A stretch of 64,000 bases of DNA from CAYRJD01 sp965205925 (GTDB lineage: Bacteria > Actinomycetota > Acidimicrobiia > Acidimicrobiales > Poriferisodalaceae): NCBI GenBank assembly GCA_965205925.1, contig OZ242183.1:248001-312000 (forward strand), read 5' to 3'. How positions within the stretch are numbered: the stretch's first letter is position 1; every line of letters begins with the position of its first letter. Both the position numbers and the translations under genes were made by a program. Below the pieces are notes generated by a model that had not been told where the DNA came from, made no database searches, and saw only the letters and a program-made list of their open reading frames with translations. Positions 52,147-61,355 of this stretch are shown here, piece after piece.

Positions 52147-52460
52147 TAGTTGCGAAGGCTGGATAGTTCGTCGGCGGTGGCGGTGGGTCTACGCCTGAGC
52201 ACTGCCAGCACTAGACCCAAGCCGACCACCACTTCAGCGGCAGCTACCACTAACACAAACAGCACAATGGTTTGTCCGCCCACATCGTCAAGTTGGCGAG
52301 CGAAGGCAACGAAAGTGAGGTTGACGCCGTTCAGCATTAGTTCTACACACATCAGCAGCACCAGCGGATTTCGACGCATTAGCACACCTATAGCGCCGAT
52401 GATGAAAATGGTTGCGCCCAGCACTAGATACCAACTGGTAGTTACTTCAAGGCCAGCCAT
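52146..52460 (-). CDS. nuoK: NADH-quinone oxidoreductase subunit K, 14-subunit set
   Basis: A three-helix subunit of 104 residues. The Glu pair is in LMCVELMLNGVNLTFVAFA and VVAAAEVVVGLGLVLAVL. It overlaps nuoJ by one base (TGATG). Confidence 0.95.
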   Translation of the reverse strand: MAGLEVTTSWYLVLGATIFIIGAIGVLMRRNPLVLLMCVELMLNGVNLTFVAFARQLDDVGGQTIVLFVLVVAAAEVVVGLGLVLAVLRRRPTATADELSSLRN

Positions 52461-53044
52461 CAGTTGGTTGTTTCCGTGGAGTTACTGGTGGAGTTACTGG
52501 TGGAGTTATCGCGAGATTCAGTCTTGGATTGGCGAGTGAGAACGACGGTTCCCACCACAGCGACCACTAACAGCAGTGAGGTGAGCTCAAAAGCGTAGAG
52601 GTAGTCAGAGAACAGTGACCGGCCAAGCGAAGCGGTGCTGGAATAGTCAGCAGTAGAAGGCAGTACTCCTCCAACAGAGCGAAGCCCGGTGGCTGGGTTG
52701 CCGACCAAGGAGATGGCGCCAACCATTACCGCTAGCGCGCCAACCGCGAAGCCGAAAGCAGCCCATATCTGAAAACGCAGCGCTCTTAGATGCCTGGGGG
52801 TGGCCCGGTCGACGCCTAGCAACATGATGACAAACAAGAACAGCACGACCACTGCGCCCGCGTAGACGATTACTTGCACCGCGGCCAGGAAGTGAGCATC
52901 TTGAGCAACAAACAGCACCGCTACTGCGAACAACGTCATCACCAGCATCAAGGCGGAATGGACTGCGTTTCGAGATAGCACCACACCAAGCGCGCCTATT
53001 AGAGCTGCGGCGGCCGCAATGACAAAGACAATGAAATCGATCAT
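52460..53044 (-). CDS. nuoJ: NADH-quinone oxidoreductase subunit J, 14-subunit set
   Basis: A 194-residue membrane subunit with five helices. FLAAVQVIVYAGAVVVLFLFV is the conserved third-helix block. ATG at 53044 overlaps the nuoI stop as ATGA; the frame extends further upstream inside nuoI but without NuoJ features. The tail ends in an Asn/Ser/Thr repeat encoded by a 12-base tandem repeat (52476-52511). Confidence 0.93.
   Translation of the reverse strand: MIDFIVFVIAAAAALIGALGVVLSRNAVHSALMLVMTLFAVAVLFVAQDAHFLAAVQVIVYAGAVVVLFLFVIMLLGVDRATPRHLRALRFQIWAAFGFAVGALAVMVGAISLVGNPATGLRSVGGVLPSTADYSSTASLGRSLFSDYLYAFELTSLLLVVAVVGTVVLTRQSKTESRDNSTSNSTSNSTETTN
52476..52511. repeat. 12-base tandem repeat at the 3' end of nuoJ
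   Basis: Two exact GTGGAGTTACTG units and one diverged unit lie head to tail. On the coding strand they encode an Asn-Ser-Thr-Ser repeat in the hydrophilic tail of NuoJ. Slippage would not shift the frame. Confidence 0.85.
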
Positions 53045-53661
53045 GCTGAGCTGTCGGGGTCTGTCAGATTTTGTTCTGCGTGCTGACCCTGCTCTGGTGC
53101 TCGCACTCCGTAACCCAGTTCGCCACTCCAGCCGACATGTCCTTCGTAGTCGGGGTTGCCTGAAGGCGCAGTAGCTCGCATCCAAGCTGAGGTGTGTTCA
53201 TCGTCATTCTCATGCCATAGCTCCCACGGCTGTTGGCGAGGGCGACCTTCATCGTCGGTTAGCAGTTCTTCTTTGACGTAGACGGCGTCGCTGCGGTTAG
53301 AGAAGCTGAACTCGAACATCTTTGACTCAGTGATCGCTTCGGTGGGGCAGGCCTCAACGCACAGGTCGCAGTGGATGCAACGTAGATAGTTGATTTCGTA
53401 GACGTAGCCGTAGCGCTCGCCCGGGGAGGTGGGCTGGCTGGGGTCATTGTCTGCGCCGCGCACGTAGATGCAGTTGGCCGGGCAGACCGCAGCGCAGAGT
53501 TCGCAACCGATGCATTTTTCCATACCGTCGGGATAACGGTTGAGTACGTGTCGCCCGTGAAAGCGGGGCGGCTTGGGACGCTTATCGGTGGGATATTCAG
53601 TAGTGACTCGCTCCTCGAAGAGCTTGCCGAAGGTGATCTTGAATCCGTCTAGATAGCCCAT
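53041..53661 (-). CDS. nuoI: NADH-quinone oxidoreductase subunit I, 14-subunit set
   Basis: A 206-residue subunit with two [4Fe-4S] clusters: CIGCELCAAVCPANCIYV and CIHCDLCVEACPTEAITESK. The start ATG at 53661 begins MGYLDGFKITFGKLFEE, typical for NuoI, and lies 4 bases after the nuoH stop. The last 50 residues are acidic and Gln-rich, unlike the tail of the other NuoI. Confidence 0.94.
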   Translation of the reverse strand: MGYLDGFKITFGKLFEERVTTEYPTDKRPKPPRFHGRHVLNRYPDGMEKCIGCELCAAVCPANCIYVRGADNDPSQPTSPGERYGYVYEINYLRCIHCDLCVEACPTEAITESKMFEFSFSNRSDAVYVKEELLTDDEGRPRQQPWELWHENDDEHTSAWMRATAPSGNPDYEGHVGWSGELGYGVRAPEQGQHAEQNLTDPDSSA

Positions 53662-53665
53662 TGTG

Positions 53666-54925
53666 TTATCCCTCTGCTCGCGTATCTGGCTGTGCAGACG
53701 CGGGGTTTGTAAGTACTGAACTTGCTGACACTGATAGTTCGTTATCGAGACGGTTCCGTTTGGCGGCCTTTTGAGCGCTAAGCAGCAGTAAATAGCCAGC
53801 AATACCCACACCAAACACCGGTGCTAGCACCGCTAGCGGGTTCCATTCGTTGTTGATCATTAGGTTGATCAGGCTCACTACCATCAGCCAGAACAGCATC
53901 ACCGGGATCAACACTTTCCAGCCAAGTGACATGAGCTGGTCGTAGCGCAAACGTGGAAGTGTGGCTCGTAACCATACGAACACGAATAAAAATCCGATGA
54001 CCTTGGCTAGGAACCAGAAGGTGGGCCAGAAGAATGTCCAGCCAAAGAAGATCGGGCCGGCGGGGCCGCCAAAAAACAGTGTCACCATGATGGCGGACAT
54101 GGTGATGACGTTCATGAACTCAGCCAGAAAGAACAGAGCAAAACGGATGGAGGAGTATTCGGTGTGGAAACCGCCAACTAGTTCTTGCTCGGCTTCAACC
54201 AGGTCGAAGGGTGGGCGGTTTAGTTCAGCGGTGGCTGCGACAGCAAACACAGCAAACGGAATGACACCAGTGGTTAGCAGCAACCAGGTATTGATGCCGC
54301 CAGCTTGGGAAGCAACGATGCTGTGTGTTGAAAGCGTGCCGGTAACTATGACCACAGCGACGACCGCCATGCCAAGCGGGGCTTCGTAAGAGATGGCCTG
54401 AGCGGAGGCTCGCACCGAGCCGATGAGTGGATACTTAGAGCCTGACGACCAGCCGGCCAGCATCACGCCATAAACCGCTACCGACGACATCACCAGCAGA
54501 AGAAGTATTCCAACGGGTGGGTCGGCGACCTGCGCAATGGTTTCTTTGCCGAAGATGGTGATGGTGCCGGTGCGGCCGGCTACGTCTTCAAACACGCCGC
54601 CGATGGGGACGATGGAGAACGCCACAAATGCCGTTACCGCTGAGAGATAGGGAGCGAGACGAAAAAGCAACGGGTCTGCGGTTTCGGGTCGTAGATCTTC
54701 TTTAAAAAAGAACTTGACGCCGTCTGCGAAAGCTTGTAGAAGTCCCCACGGCCCAGCGACGTTGGGGCCGATGCGGTGCTGCATGTCTGAAATGAGTTTG
54801 CGCTCAAACCAAACCATGAACATGGTGGCGACAAGCAAAGCTGCGAAGGCAATCAGGACTTTGACGCCCATTACAGCAACGTCGCCCCAGTCAACACCGT
54901 CTATGAAGAGTGGATCGCCGGTCAT
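53666..54925 (-). CDS. nuoH: NADH-quinone oxidoreductase subunit H, 14-subunit set
   Basis: A 419-residue quinone-channel subunit. MQHRIGPNVAGPWGLLQAFA, FDLVEAEQELVGGFHTEYSS and FLAEFMNVITMSAIMVTLFF are standard. The C-terminal 70 residues add a helix and a polar tail (KAAKRNRLDNELSVSASSVL) absent in the shorter set. It overlaps nuoG by 4 bases. Confidence 0.94.
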   Translation of the reverse strand: MTGDPLFIDGVDWGDVAVMGVKVLIAFAALLVATMFMVWFERKLISDMQHRIGPNVAGPWGLLQAFADGVKFFFKEDLRPETADPLLFRLAPYLSAVTAFVAFSIVPIGGVFEDVAGRTGTITIFGKETIAQVADPPVGILLLLVMSSVAVYGVMLAGWSSGSKYPLIGSVRASAQAISYEAPLGMAVVAVVIVTGTLSTHSIVASQAGGINTWLLLTTGVIPFAVFAVAATAELNRPPFDLVEAEQELVGGFHTEYSSIRFALFFLAEFMNVITMSAIMVTLFFGGPAGPIFFGWTFFWPTFWFLAKVIGFLFVFVWLRATLPRLRYDQLMSLGWKVLIPVMLFWLMVVSLINLMINNEWNPLAVLAPVFGVGIAGYLLLLSAQKAAKRNRLDNELSVSASSVLTNPASAQPDTRAEG

Positions 54926-57399
54926 TGGGTGGCTGAACTTGCGGCAGCGTCGATGGTGGTTATGTGTACGTCTACAAACTGGTCTGTGGCAGCAAAAAGT
55001 TCACCGGGTTGATTGGCTGCGGTACCGCTGGAGTGGTCGTTGAGCTGATTCAGCCGTACGACCGCGTTGCCACGACTGACTGCGGAGCTGTCAAAAACCG
55101 GAACGGTGATGCTTGCTCGTTGCGAAGCCAGTCGAACTTGAGTGCCAGCAGTGACACCAATAAGTGCAAAGTCGGTCGGGTTTACCAGCAAAGCTGGTCC
55201 CGGAGGTAGTGACACCAGTGAGGGTGAATGGCTTACAGCGACCCCCGCGTCGTAGAGCGAGCGGATGGTTACTAGTCGCAATGCGTAGCCGTCGCGTGGC
55301 GGTGCGATGGGCGTGTGTGAGTCGACCGCAGTGGCTGACTCACCAACAAGGCTGGTCAGCACGCCTTGCGCGCCAAGCTGCGCTACTGCGTTAGTTCCGC
55401 AGTCAGCAAAGCCGGGTACTTGCTGAGCGATCTCATCGGTGACTTCGGTGCGGTTAGTGAAACCTAGATCGTGACCACAGTGGCGAGCTAGTTCGGCGGC
55501 GATCAACCAATCCGGACGTGCCGAAACCGGCGCAGTCACTAGTTGCGCCACCGTTCGAACACGACCTTCAAGGTTGATAGTGGTGCCATCTTTTTCACCG
55601 AAGATCGCTGCTGGCAAAACAACGTCAGCTGCTTGCACCGAAGCGTTGCTAAAGGCGTCGACAGCAACGACTAGGCCAGCACCTGCTAGGCCGTCTTTCG
55701 CTAGCTGCGTATCAAAGAAGTCCGCTGCTGGGTCGGCGCCCAGCAAGAACAACACATCAATCTCACCTTTTGCAGCCGCAGTTAGCACATCGGCGGTGTC
55801 TAAGCCGGCAGGGCTTGGTGCTAAGCCCATAGCGAGAGCACCACGCACATTTGCTCGGCGCAGCACCGGCAAGAACTTGGCGTGCGGTAGTTGCTGTGCC
55901 AACAGCTGCGCGGCCGCGCAGATCGATTCTTCACTTTCGGCTAGCGATCCGCGTCCTATCACCACCACGACCGAACCGTTCGTTAGTCGTTCGGTGAGAG
56001 CTTCTCGCTCAGGACCTTCTGTAACGAGGTTTGGGTTAGCGGAGTTTGGCGCAGTCGGATCGATCAGGCTCTTGGACGCAAGCACGGCTTCACCGCCCAG
56101 GCACTGCACCACATGCTTTGCGTAGGGACGTAAACCAGTGGCAACCGGACCGACCTCTACTAACTGAGTGTTCCTAGTGGCAGCTGCACGTAACCGCAGA
56201 TAAAGCACAGGTAGTTCTTCTTTGATGTCGGGTCCAAGCAACACAACGGTGTCTGCTTGACAGGCTTCATCGATGGTGGCGGCTGGTAGCTGCGTGAGTA
56301 GTGACAAGGGCAGGCCGTCGTTTAGTTGGGCATCAAGGTGGCCGGCCGGAAAAACGGTTTGTGCCAGCTTGGACCAGGCGTAAGCGTCTTCGTTGGTTCC
56401 GTGTGCGCCACCAATGACTGCTACTCCCCCGGGCCTAGCGTCAGCAACCGCAGCGGCAACTTTGGCAAGGGCGGTATTCCAGCTGACTGATGTGCTTGCT
56501 GCAGTATCTGACGCTGGGCTGGCCAGTTGTGGAGTGGTAATGCGGTGATTGCTGTTGTTGACCTCAAAGGTAAAACGGCCTTTGTCGCAAAGCCAACCCT
56601 GGTTGACGGCATCAATGTCGACGCCAAGAAAGCGCACTAGCTGATCGCGTGAAGACTGAATAGACATCCCGCAACCGACAGAGCAAGTGGTGCAGGTGGA
56701 ACCAGCCTCTCGTAAATCCCACGGCCTTGCCTTGAACCGGTAGGGCGCGGCGGTGAGAGCGCCGACCGGGCAAAGTTCAACGGTGTTGCCTGAGAAGTAA
56801 GAGCTAAACGGTTCATCAGGAAAGGTGAGAATGTGAGTGTCGTTGCCCCGCTCGGTGAAGCTGATGAGAGGGTCGCCAGCTATTTCGTCGGCAAAACGAG
56901 TGCAACGGTCGCACAAGATGCAGCGTTCACGGTCTAGATCGACTAGCTGGGAAACAGGTATGGGCTTGCGGAAGTGTCGTTTTTCCTCTACGAAGCGCGA
57001 CTCTCCCGGGCCATAGGCCAGGGTTTGATCCTGCAGCGAGCACTCTCCGCCTTTGTCGCAGACTGGGCAATCGAGGGGATGGTTGATAAGCAGGTGCTCC
57101 AGCACGCCTTCTTGAACTTTGCGAGTCAGTTCGGATTCGGTTTCAACGACCATCGATTCGGTCACAGTCACCATGCAAGAAGGTTGAAGCTGCGGGCCAC
57201 GACCGGTGTCGATTTCGACCAGACACATCCGGCACATACCGACCGGGCTCATGCGTTCGTGGTAGCAAAACCGTGGAATGTAGATGTCGTTGCGTTGCGC
57301 AGCGGCGATAACTAGTTCGCCAGCTTCGGCAGCGATTTCGTGACCATTGATGGTGACCAGCACTGGGTTTGGCGCATCTGGGTTTGTCGTGTCTGTCAT
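54922..57399 (-). CDS. nuoG: NADH-quinone oxidoreductase subunit G, 14-subunit set
   Basis: The 75-kDa-type iron-sulfur subunit of the NADH module, 825 residues. The N-terminal 2Fe-2S ferredoxin domain has RFCYHERMSPVGMCRMCLVE, the His-ligated [4Fe-4S] site is HPLDCPVCDKGGEC, and a further cluster site is CILCDRCTRFADE. STCTTCSVGCGM with GWLCDKGRF supplies a cluster of N7 type. The rest is a molybdopterin-oxidoreductase-like domain with degenerate cofactor site. It overlaps nuoF and nuoH by 4 bases on each side. Confidence 0.95.
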   Translation of the reverse strand: MTDTTNPDAPNPVLVTINGHEIAAEAGELVIAAAQRNDIYIPRFCYHERMSPVGMCRMCLVEIDTGRGPQLQPSCMVTVTESMVVETESELTRKVQEGVLEHLLINHPLDCPVCDKGGECSLQDQTLAYGPGESRFVEEKRHFRKPIPVSQLVDLDRERCILCDRCTRFADEIAGDPLISFTERGNDTHILTFPDEPFSSYFSGNTVELCPVGALTAAPYRFKARPWDLREAGSTCTTCSVGCGMSIQSSRDQLVRFLGVDIDAVNQGWLCDKGRFTFEVNNSNHRITTPQLASPASDTAASTSVSWNTALAKVAAAVADARPGGVAVIGGAHGTNEDAYAWSKLAQTVFPAGHLDAQLNDGLPLSLLTQLPAATIDEACQADTVVLLGPDIKEELPVLYLRLRAAATRNTQLVEVGPVATGLRPYAKHVVQCLGGEAVLASKSLIDPTAPNSANPNLVTEGPEREALTERLTNGSVVVVIGRGSLAESEESICAAAQLLAQQLPHAKFLPVLRRANVRGALAMGLAPSPAGLDTADVLTAAAKGEIDVLFLLGADPAADFFDTQLAKDGLAGAGLVVAVDAFSNASVQAADVVLPAAIFGEKDGTTINLEGRVRTVAQLVTAPVSARPDWLIAAELARHCGHDLGFTNRTEVTDEIAQQVPGFADCGTNAVAQLGAQGVLTSLVGESATAVDSHTPIAPPRDGYALRLVTIRSLYDAGVAVSHSPSLVSLPPGPALLVNPTDFALIGVTAGTQVRLASQRASITVPVFDSSAVSRGNAVVRLNQLNDHSSGTAANQPGELFAATDQFVDVHITTIDAAASSATQ

Positions 57400-58907
57400 A
57401 GCGCCGGTTTCGATGTCGGCAAGTGATCAGTAGCCGGGGAGGTTGTGATCTCCACGGGCACCGCAGCCGTGTTGGTTAGCTGTTCGTCCAGGTGTGCATT
57501 TGGTGCTACAAGAGCTTCGAACTCTTCGGGAAACAGCGTCATCGCCGAATGAATCGGCACATACGCCGACGGTCCCAGAAAACAGATCGTGGTCATGGCA
57601 TAGGGAAACGGATGCGCCGCAAGGTCGCGGTTGGGCACTGCCGCGTGCGGGAACTCGTCTCCTGGGCAGATGGTTTGACCGACCTCGATTAGTAGTTTTA
57701 GGTCGCGAGGGGTGCCGTTGCCGTCGAGTATGCGGCGCAAGATGCGCTCAAGCCAGGTAGCTCCTTCGCGACAAGGTGTGCACTTGCCACAGGATTCGTG
57801 GGCATAAAACTTCGTCAGAGACAGTGCCATAGCAACAACGTCTGCGGTGTCATCCATCACGATGACCGCGCCCGATCCAAGCATCGATCCTTCAGGGCCA
57901 ACTGCAGAGGCCTCATAAGGCAAGTCGAGCTGAGCGGAGGTAAACCACGGAGCCGAGCCGCCACCGGGCACAAACGCTTGCAGCTCTCGACCCGGCTTCA
58001 TCCCTTGGCTGTAGTGCTCTCCCATGATTAGATCGCCGAAGGTAGTGATGCCATTGGTGATCTCATAAACGCCGGGGCGTTGCACCTGCCCGCTTACCGC
58101 CACCATGCGGGTACCTGGCGAGGTTTTGGTGCCAATGGAGGTGAAAGCGGCTGCACCGTTTGCAATGATCCACGGCAGGTTAGAAAGCGTTTCAACGTTG
58201 TTGACAATGGTGGGTTTGTTGTAAAGACCTAGCGCGGCTGGAAAATACGGTGGCTTTTGGCGAGGCATGCCGCGTTTGCCTTCCAGGCTCTCTATGAGCG
58301 CTGTTTCTTCGCCGACCACGTATGCGCCTGCACCCCAGTGCAAAGTGATATCGACCGAGAGGTCGCTGCCCATGATGTTGTGGCCGATATAGCCGGCGGC
58401 ATAGGCCTCGTTGAGGGCTTGACAAACGCGCTCTTGAGCTAGCGCCATTTCGCCACGTATATATAAAAAGCACTGTGACAAGCCGACGGCATAGCAGGCG
58501 AGCAGGCAGCCCTCGATTAGCTGATGCGGGTCTAACTCCATCAACAAGCGGTCTTTATAGGTGCCAGGCTCGGATTCGTCTCCGTTTACAACGAGATAGC
58601 GCGGCCATACCCCGGGCGGGCAAAACCCCCATTTAACGCCAGCAGGAAAGCCTGCCCCGCCGCGACCTAACAGCGTGGCTGCGCGGACCTCTTCGTGGAT
58701 TTCACCCGGCGTGCGGCTAAGCGCTGTACGTAGTGCTTGATAGCCGCCGGTCGCTTCGTAGCCCGACAGAGTGTGCGCGTCTGCAACATCAAAGCGGCTG
58801 GTAACAACGCGAACTGGAGCTTTAGGGTCGTCAGCATTTGGTGGGATGTAGCCAGCAGCGCGTGGTACTGGGCGATCGATGCTGGGTTGGCTCGTCGGCT
58901 GATTCAT
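57396..58907 (-). CDS. nuoF: NADH-quinone oxidoreductase subunit F, 14-subunit set
   Basis: The flavin subunit that binds NADH and FMN, 503 residues. GRGGAGFPAGVKWGFCP (about 77-93) is the NAD/FMN loop, and VVGEETALIESLEGKRGMPR, HESCGKCTPCREGATWLE and the last ligand in TTICFLGPSAYVPI form the cluster N3 site. The insert between the two cluster parts (TICPGDEFPHAAVPN region) is of the long form. About 50 extra residues lie at the N terminus. It overlaps nuoE by 4 bases. Confidence 0.95.
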   Translation of the reverse strand: MNQPTSQPSIDRPVPRAAGYIPPNADDPKAPVRVVTSRFDVADAHTLSGYEATGGYQALRTALSRTPGEIHEEVRAATLLGRGGAGFPAGVKWGFCPPGVWPRYLVVNGDESEPGTYKDRLLMELDPHQLIEGCLLACYAVGLSQCFLYIRGEMALAQERVCQALNEAYAAGYIGHNIMGSDLSVDITLHWGAGAYVVGEETALIESLEGKRGMPRQKPPYFPAALGLYNKPTIVNNVETLSNLPWIIANGAAAFTSIGTKTSPGTRMVAVSGQVQRPGVYEITNGITTFGDLIMGEHYSQGMKPGRELQAFVPGGGSAPWFTSAQLDLPYEASAVGPEGSMLGSGAVIVMDDTADVVAMALSLTKFYAHESCGKCTPCREGATWLERILRRILDGNGTPRDLKLLIEVGQTICPGDEFPHAAVPNRDLAAHPFPYAMTTICFLGPSAYVPIHSAMTLFPEEFEALVAPNAHLDEQLTNTAAVPVEITTSPATDHLPTSKPAL

Positions 58908-59527
58908 GAGGTTTGATCTTGACCGTTGCGGCGCAGCCAGACGGGAGCTTCGGTAACAAGTTCTGGTGCTACAGCACCTACGGCTGCGTGCGCAGGGATT
59001 GTTTGACGCACACGTGCCAAAGTGCCGTGCGGTGGGATTTCGTCTGACAGTTTTTGGTTAACGAGGTCGTCTATCAAGGCGTCTAAATCGGCTGGGGTTA
59101 CGCGGTAGCGATAGCGATAGTTGACCTGCAGGCACGGGGCTTCGGTGCAGGCTGCTTGGCATTCGGCTGGAGACAAGGTGAACATCCCGTCAGCGGTGGT
59201 ACCGCCGGCGTGAACTCCTAAACGCTGTTGCGCGTGAGCCATCAAATCGGTAGCGCCTGCTAACGCACAGCTGGTAGTAACGCAGACGTTCAGTAGATAG
59301 CGCCCCACCGGCTCCCGCTTGAACATTTCGTAAAACGAGCAGGTCCCAAGCACCTGAGCGGACGTAGATCCAACTAGCTCAGCGATTTCGGCCATGGCTT
59401 GCTCGCTTACCCAGCCTTGTTGTTCTTGCGCCAGATGTAGCAAGGGAATAGTTGCCGAGAGTGGACGGGGGTAGCGCTGAATGATTTCTTGAGCCAACGC
59501 CTTGTTGTCCTCGGTAAAAAAACTCAA
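58904..59527 (-). CDS. nuoE: NADH-quinone oxidoreductase subunit E, 14-subunit set
   Basis: The 24-kDa-type subunit with one 2Fe-2S cluster, 207 residues. The four ligands are in LNVCVTTSCALAGATDL and SPAECQAACTEAPCLQVN (thioredoxin-like fold). The helical N half starts IIQRYPRPLSATIPLLHLAQ. The last 50 residues are polar and poorly conserved. It overlaps nuoD by 4 bases. Confidence 0.94.
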   Translation of the reverse strand: MSFFTEDNKALAQEIIQRYPRPLSATIPLLHLAQEQQGWVSEQAMAEIAELVGSTSAQVLGTCSFYEMFKREPVGRYLLNVCVTTSCALAGATDLMAHAQQRLGVHAGGTTADGMFTLSPAECQAACTEAPCLQVNYRYRYRVTPADLDALIDDLVNQKLSDEIPPHGTLARVRQTIPAHAAVGAVAPELVTEAPVWLRRNGQDQTS

Positions 59528-60867
59528 CGATCCACTTCTCCCATTATCGGATCGATGGAAGATATAACGGCGACGGCGTCAGCCAGTAGACCGCCGTGCA
59601 TCATGTGCGGTAAGGCTTGCAGATTGATGAAGGATGGTGCACGAATGTGAACGCGTTGCGGTTTAGGACCTCCGTCTGAAACTAGGTAGCAGCCAAGCTC
59701 GCCGCGGGGTGATTCGACAGCTACATACACCTCACCTGCTGGCACCTTGGAGCCCTCGGTGAAAATCTTGAAGTGATGGATGAGCGCCTCCATTGATTCA
59801 TCCAGGCGCGCACGCGGGGGCGGAGTGACTTTGCGGTCTTGCGTGCGATACGGGCCTGACGGCATGTTGTCGACGCATTGCGCCACGATGCGCATTGACT
59901 CGCGTACTTCGTTTAGCCGTATTGCGTAGCGGTCAAAAGTGTCGCCATAGGCACCGACCACCACATCGAACTCCACTTCGTCGTAAGCGAGGTAGGGCAT
60001 GGTGCGACGCAGATCCCAAGCTTCGCCGGTGGAACGCAAGATGGGACCGGTGATTGACAGTGCTAACGCCTCTTCTGTGGTGATGAGGCCGACGTCTTGT
60101 GTGCGGTCGCGCCAGATCGGCTGTCCAGTCATCAACGTGTCAAATTGTTCTAAACGTTGCGGCAGCAGAGCAAGAATCTTGGCAACGTCTTGTTCCCAGC
60201 CGTCAGGTAGGTCGGCGGCTACTCCTCCTGGGCGGATGTAGTTGTGGTTCATTCGCAGGCCGGTAACTTTTTCGAAGAAGCGGAGGATTTCCTCGCGCTC
60301 ACGCCAGCCGTAGAGCATCACACCGACTGCTCCTAAGTCCAAGCCGTTAGTAGCAAGAAACAACAGGTGTGACGCCATTCGGTTTAGCTCGCACATCAGC
60401 ATGCGTATCCAGGTGGCGCGTGCGGGAACTTCAACGCCCATCAGTTCTTCAACAGCGAGTGAGAAAACAAGCTCGTTGAATAGTGGGGCGGCGTAGTCCA
60501 TGCGAGTGACGTTGGTGGGACCTTGGAGGTAGGTGAGCGATTCGGCGGTTTTTTCCATACCGGTGTGGAGGTAGCCGATGATCGGTTTGGAACGCAGCAC
60601 GGTTTCGCCTTCAAGTTCCATGGTTACGCGCAGCACGCCGTGAGTAGATGGATGCTGTGGCCCCATGTTGATGAGCATGGGTGCGTCTGTGATTTCGGTT
60701 TCGGCCGATGGCTCTGGTGTATCAACGTCAAGATCAGGGTGTGTTCCTGCGGCGACTTGGGTAGCGACAGACGCTTCGGACATTCGTAAGACCGCGTCCG
60801 GGTTTCGCAGGCCGACGGTGGGAATGACAGGGTCGCTGCTGGTTACCGGTGTGTTGGTTTCGGTCAT
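59524..60867 (-). CDS. nuoD: NADH-quinone oxidoreductase subunit D, 14-subunit set
   Basis: The 49-kDa-type subunit of the quinone site, 447 residues. The N-terminal 65 residues are polar and variable; then LINMGPQHPSTHGVLRVTME, KPIIGYLHTGMEKTAESLTY, and the ending ISSIDPIMGEVDR are standard. It differs from the other NuoD in its first loop (HTGMEKT against HRGYEKL). It overlaps nuoC by 4 bases. Confidence 0.95.
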   Translation of the reverse strand: MTETNTPVTSSDPVIPTVGLRNPDAVLRMSEASVATQVAAGTHPDLDVDTPEPSAETEITDAPMLINMGPQHPSTHGVLRVTMELEGETVLRSKPIIGYLHTGMEKTAESLTYLQGPTNVTRMDYAAPLFNELVFSLAVEELMGVEVPARATWIRMLMCELNRMASHLLFLATNGLDLGAVGVMLYGWREREEILRFFEKVTGLRMNHNYIRPGGVAADLPDGWEQDVAKILALLPQRLEQFDTLMTGQPIWRDRTQDVGLITTEEALALSITGPILRSTGEAWDLRRTMPYLAYDEVEFDVVVGAYGDTFDRYAIRLNEVRESMRIVAQCVDNMPSGPYRTQDRKVTPPPRARLDESMEALIHHFKIFTEGSKVPAGEVYVAVESPRGELGCYLVSDGGPKPQRVHIRAPSFINLQALPHMMHGGLLADAVAVISSIDPIMGEVDR

Positions 60868-61355
60868 CGGCCGGGAACCGCCTTGAACTGCACCGCGATA
60901 GCACCGATGTCGTAATCCTTGCGGAGCGGGTGCCCTTCCCAGTCCTCTGGCATCAGAATGCGGCTGAGGTCTGGGTGTGACTCGAAGACGATTCCAAACA
61001 GGTCTGCGGCTTCACGTTCCGGAGCCTCAGCGCCCGGAAATAAATAAGTGATCGTGGGTATGCAGGGGTCATCGGCAGAAACCTGCGCACGTACGCGCGT
61101 GCGACGGCGGGTTGTCATGTCAAGCAGATTCACAACTACTTCGTAACGCTGCGGCGCAATGGATTCGGGTAGCTGGCGGTGAGAGTTGGTAAGCGAATCA
61201 ACTGCACAAACATCAATACAAAACCGATAACCGTCATCGTGAAGAGACTGAACTAGCGGTAGATACTGCTCGACCGTGCAGTGCCAGACGGACTGGCCAG
61301 AAGCAGAGATCGTTTCTGTGGCTGTGCTCATACTCTCGGTAGAGCTATCGGTCAC
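60864..61355 (-). CDS. nuoC: NADH-quinone oxidoreductase subunit C, 14-subunit set
   Basis: A compact 30-kDa-type subunit, 163 residues. PEREAADLFGIVFESHPDLSRILMPEDWEGHPLRKDYD (about 114-151) is the family signature. The start is uncertain: GTG at 61355 overlaps nuoB by 11 bases, while ATG at 61331 would give a protein 8 residues shorter. It lacks the acidic insert of the other NuoC. Confidence 0.92.
   Translation of the reverse strand: MTDSSTESMSTATETISASGQSVWHCTVEQYLPLVQSLHDDGYRFCIDVCAVDSLTNSHRQLPESIAPQRYEVVVNLLDMTTRRRTRVRAQVSADDPCIPTITYLFPGAEAPEREAADLFGIVFESHPDLSRILMPEDWEGHPLRKDYDIGAIAVQFKAVPGR

Noticed and set aside
53662..53814. Longer start for NuoI in the 14-gene set
   Set aside because: The extra residues fall within the nuoH end; the ATG at 53661 starts the usual NuoI sequence.
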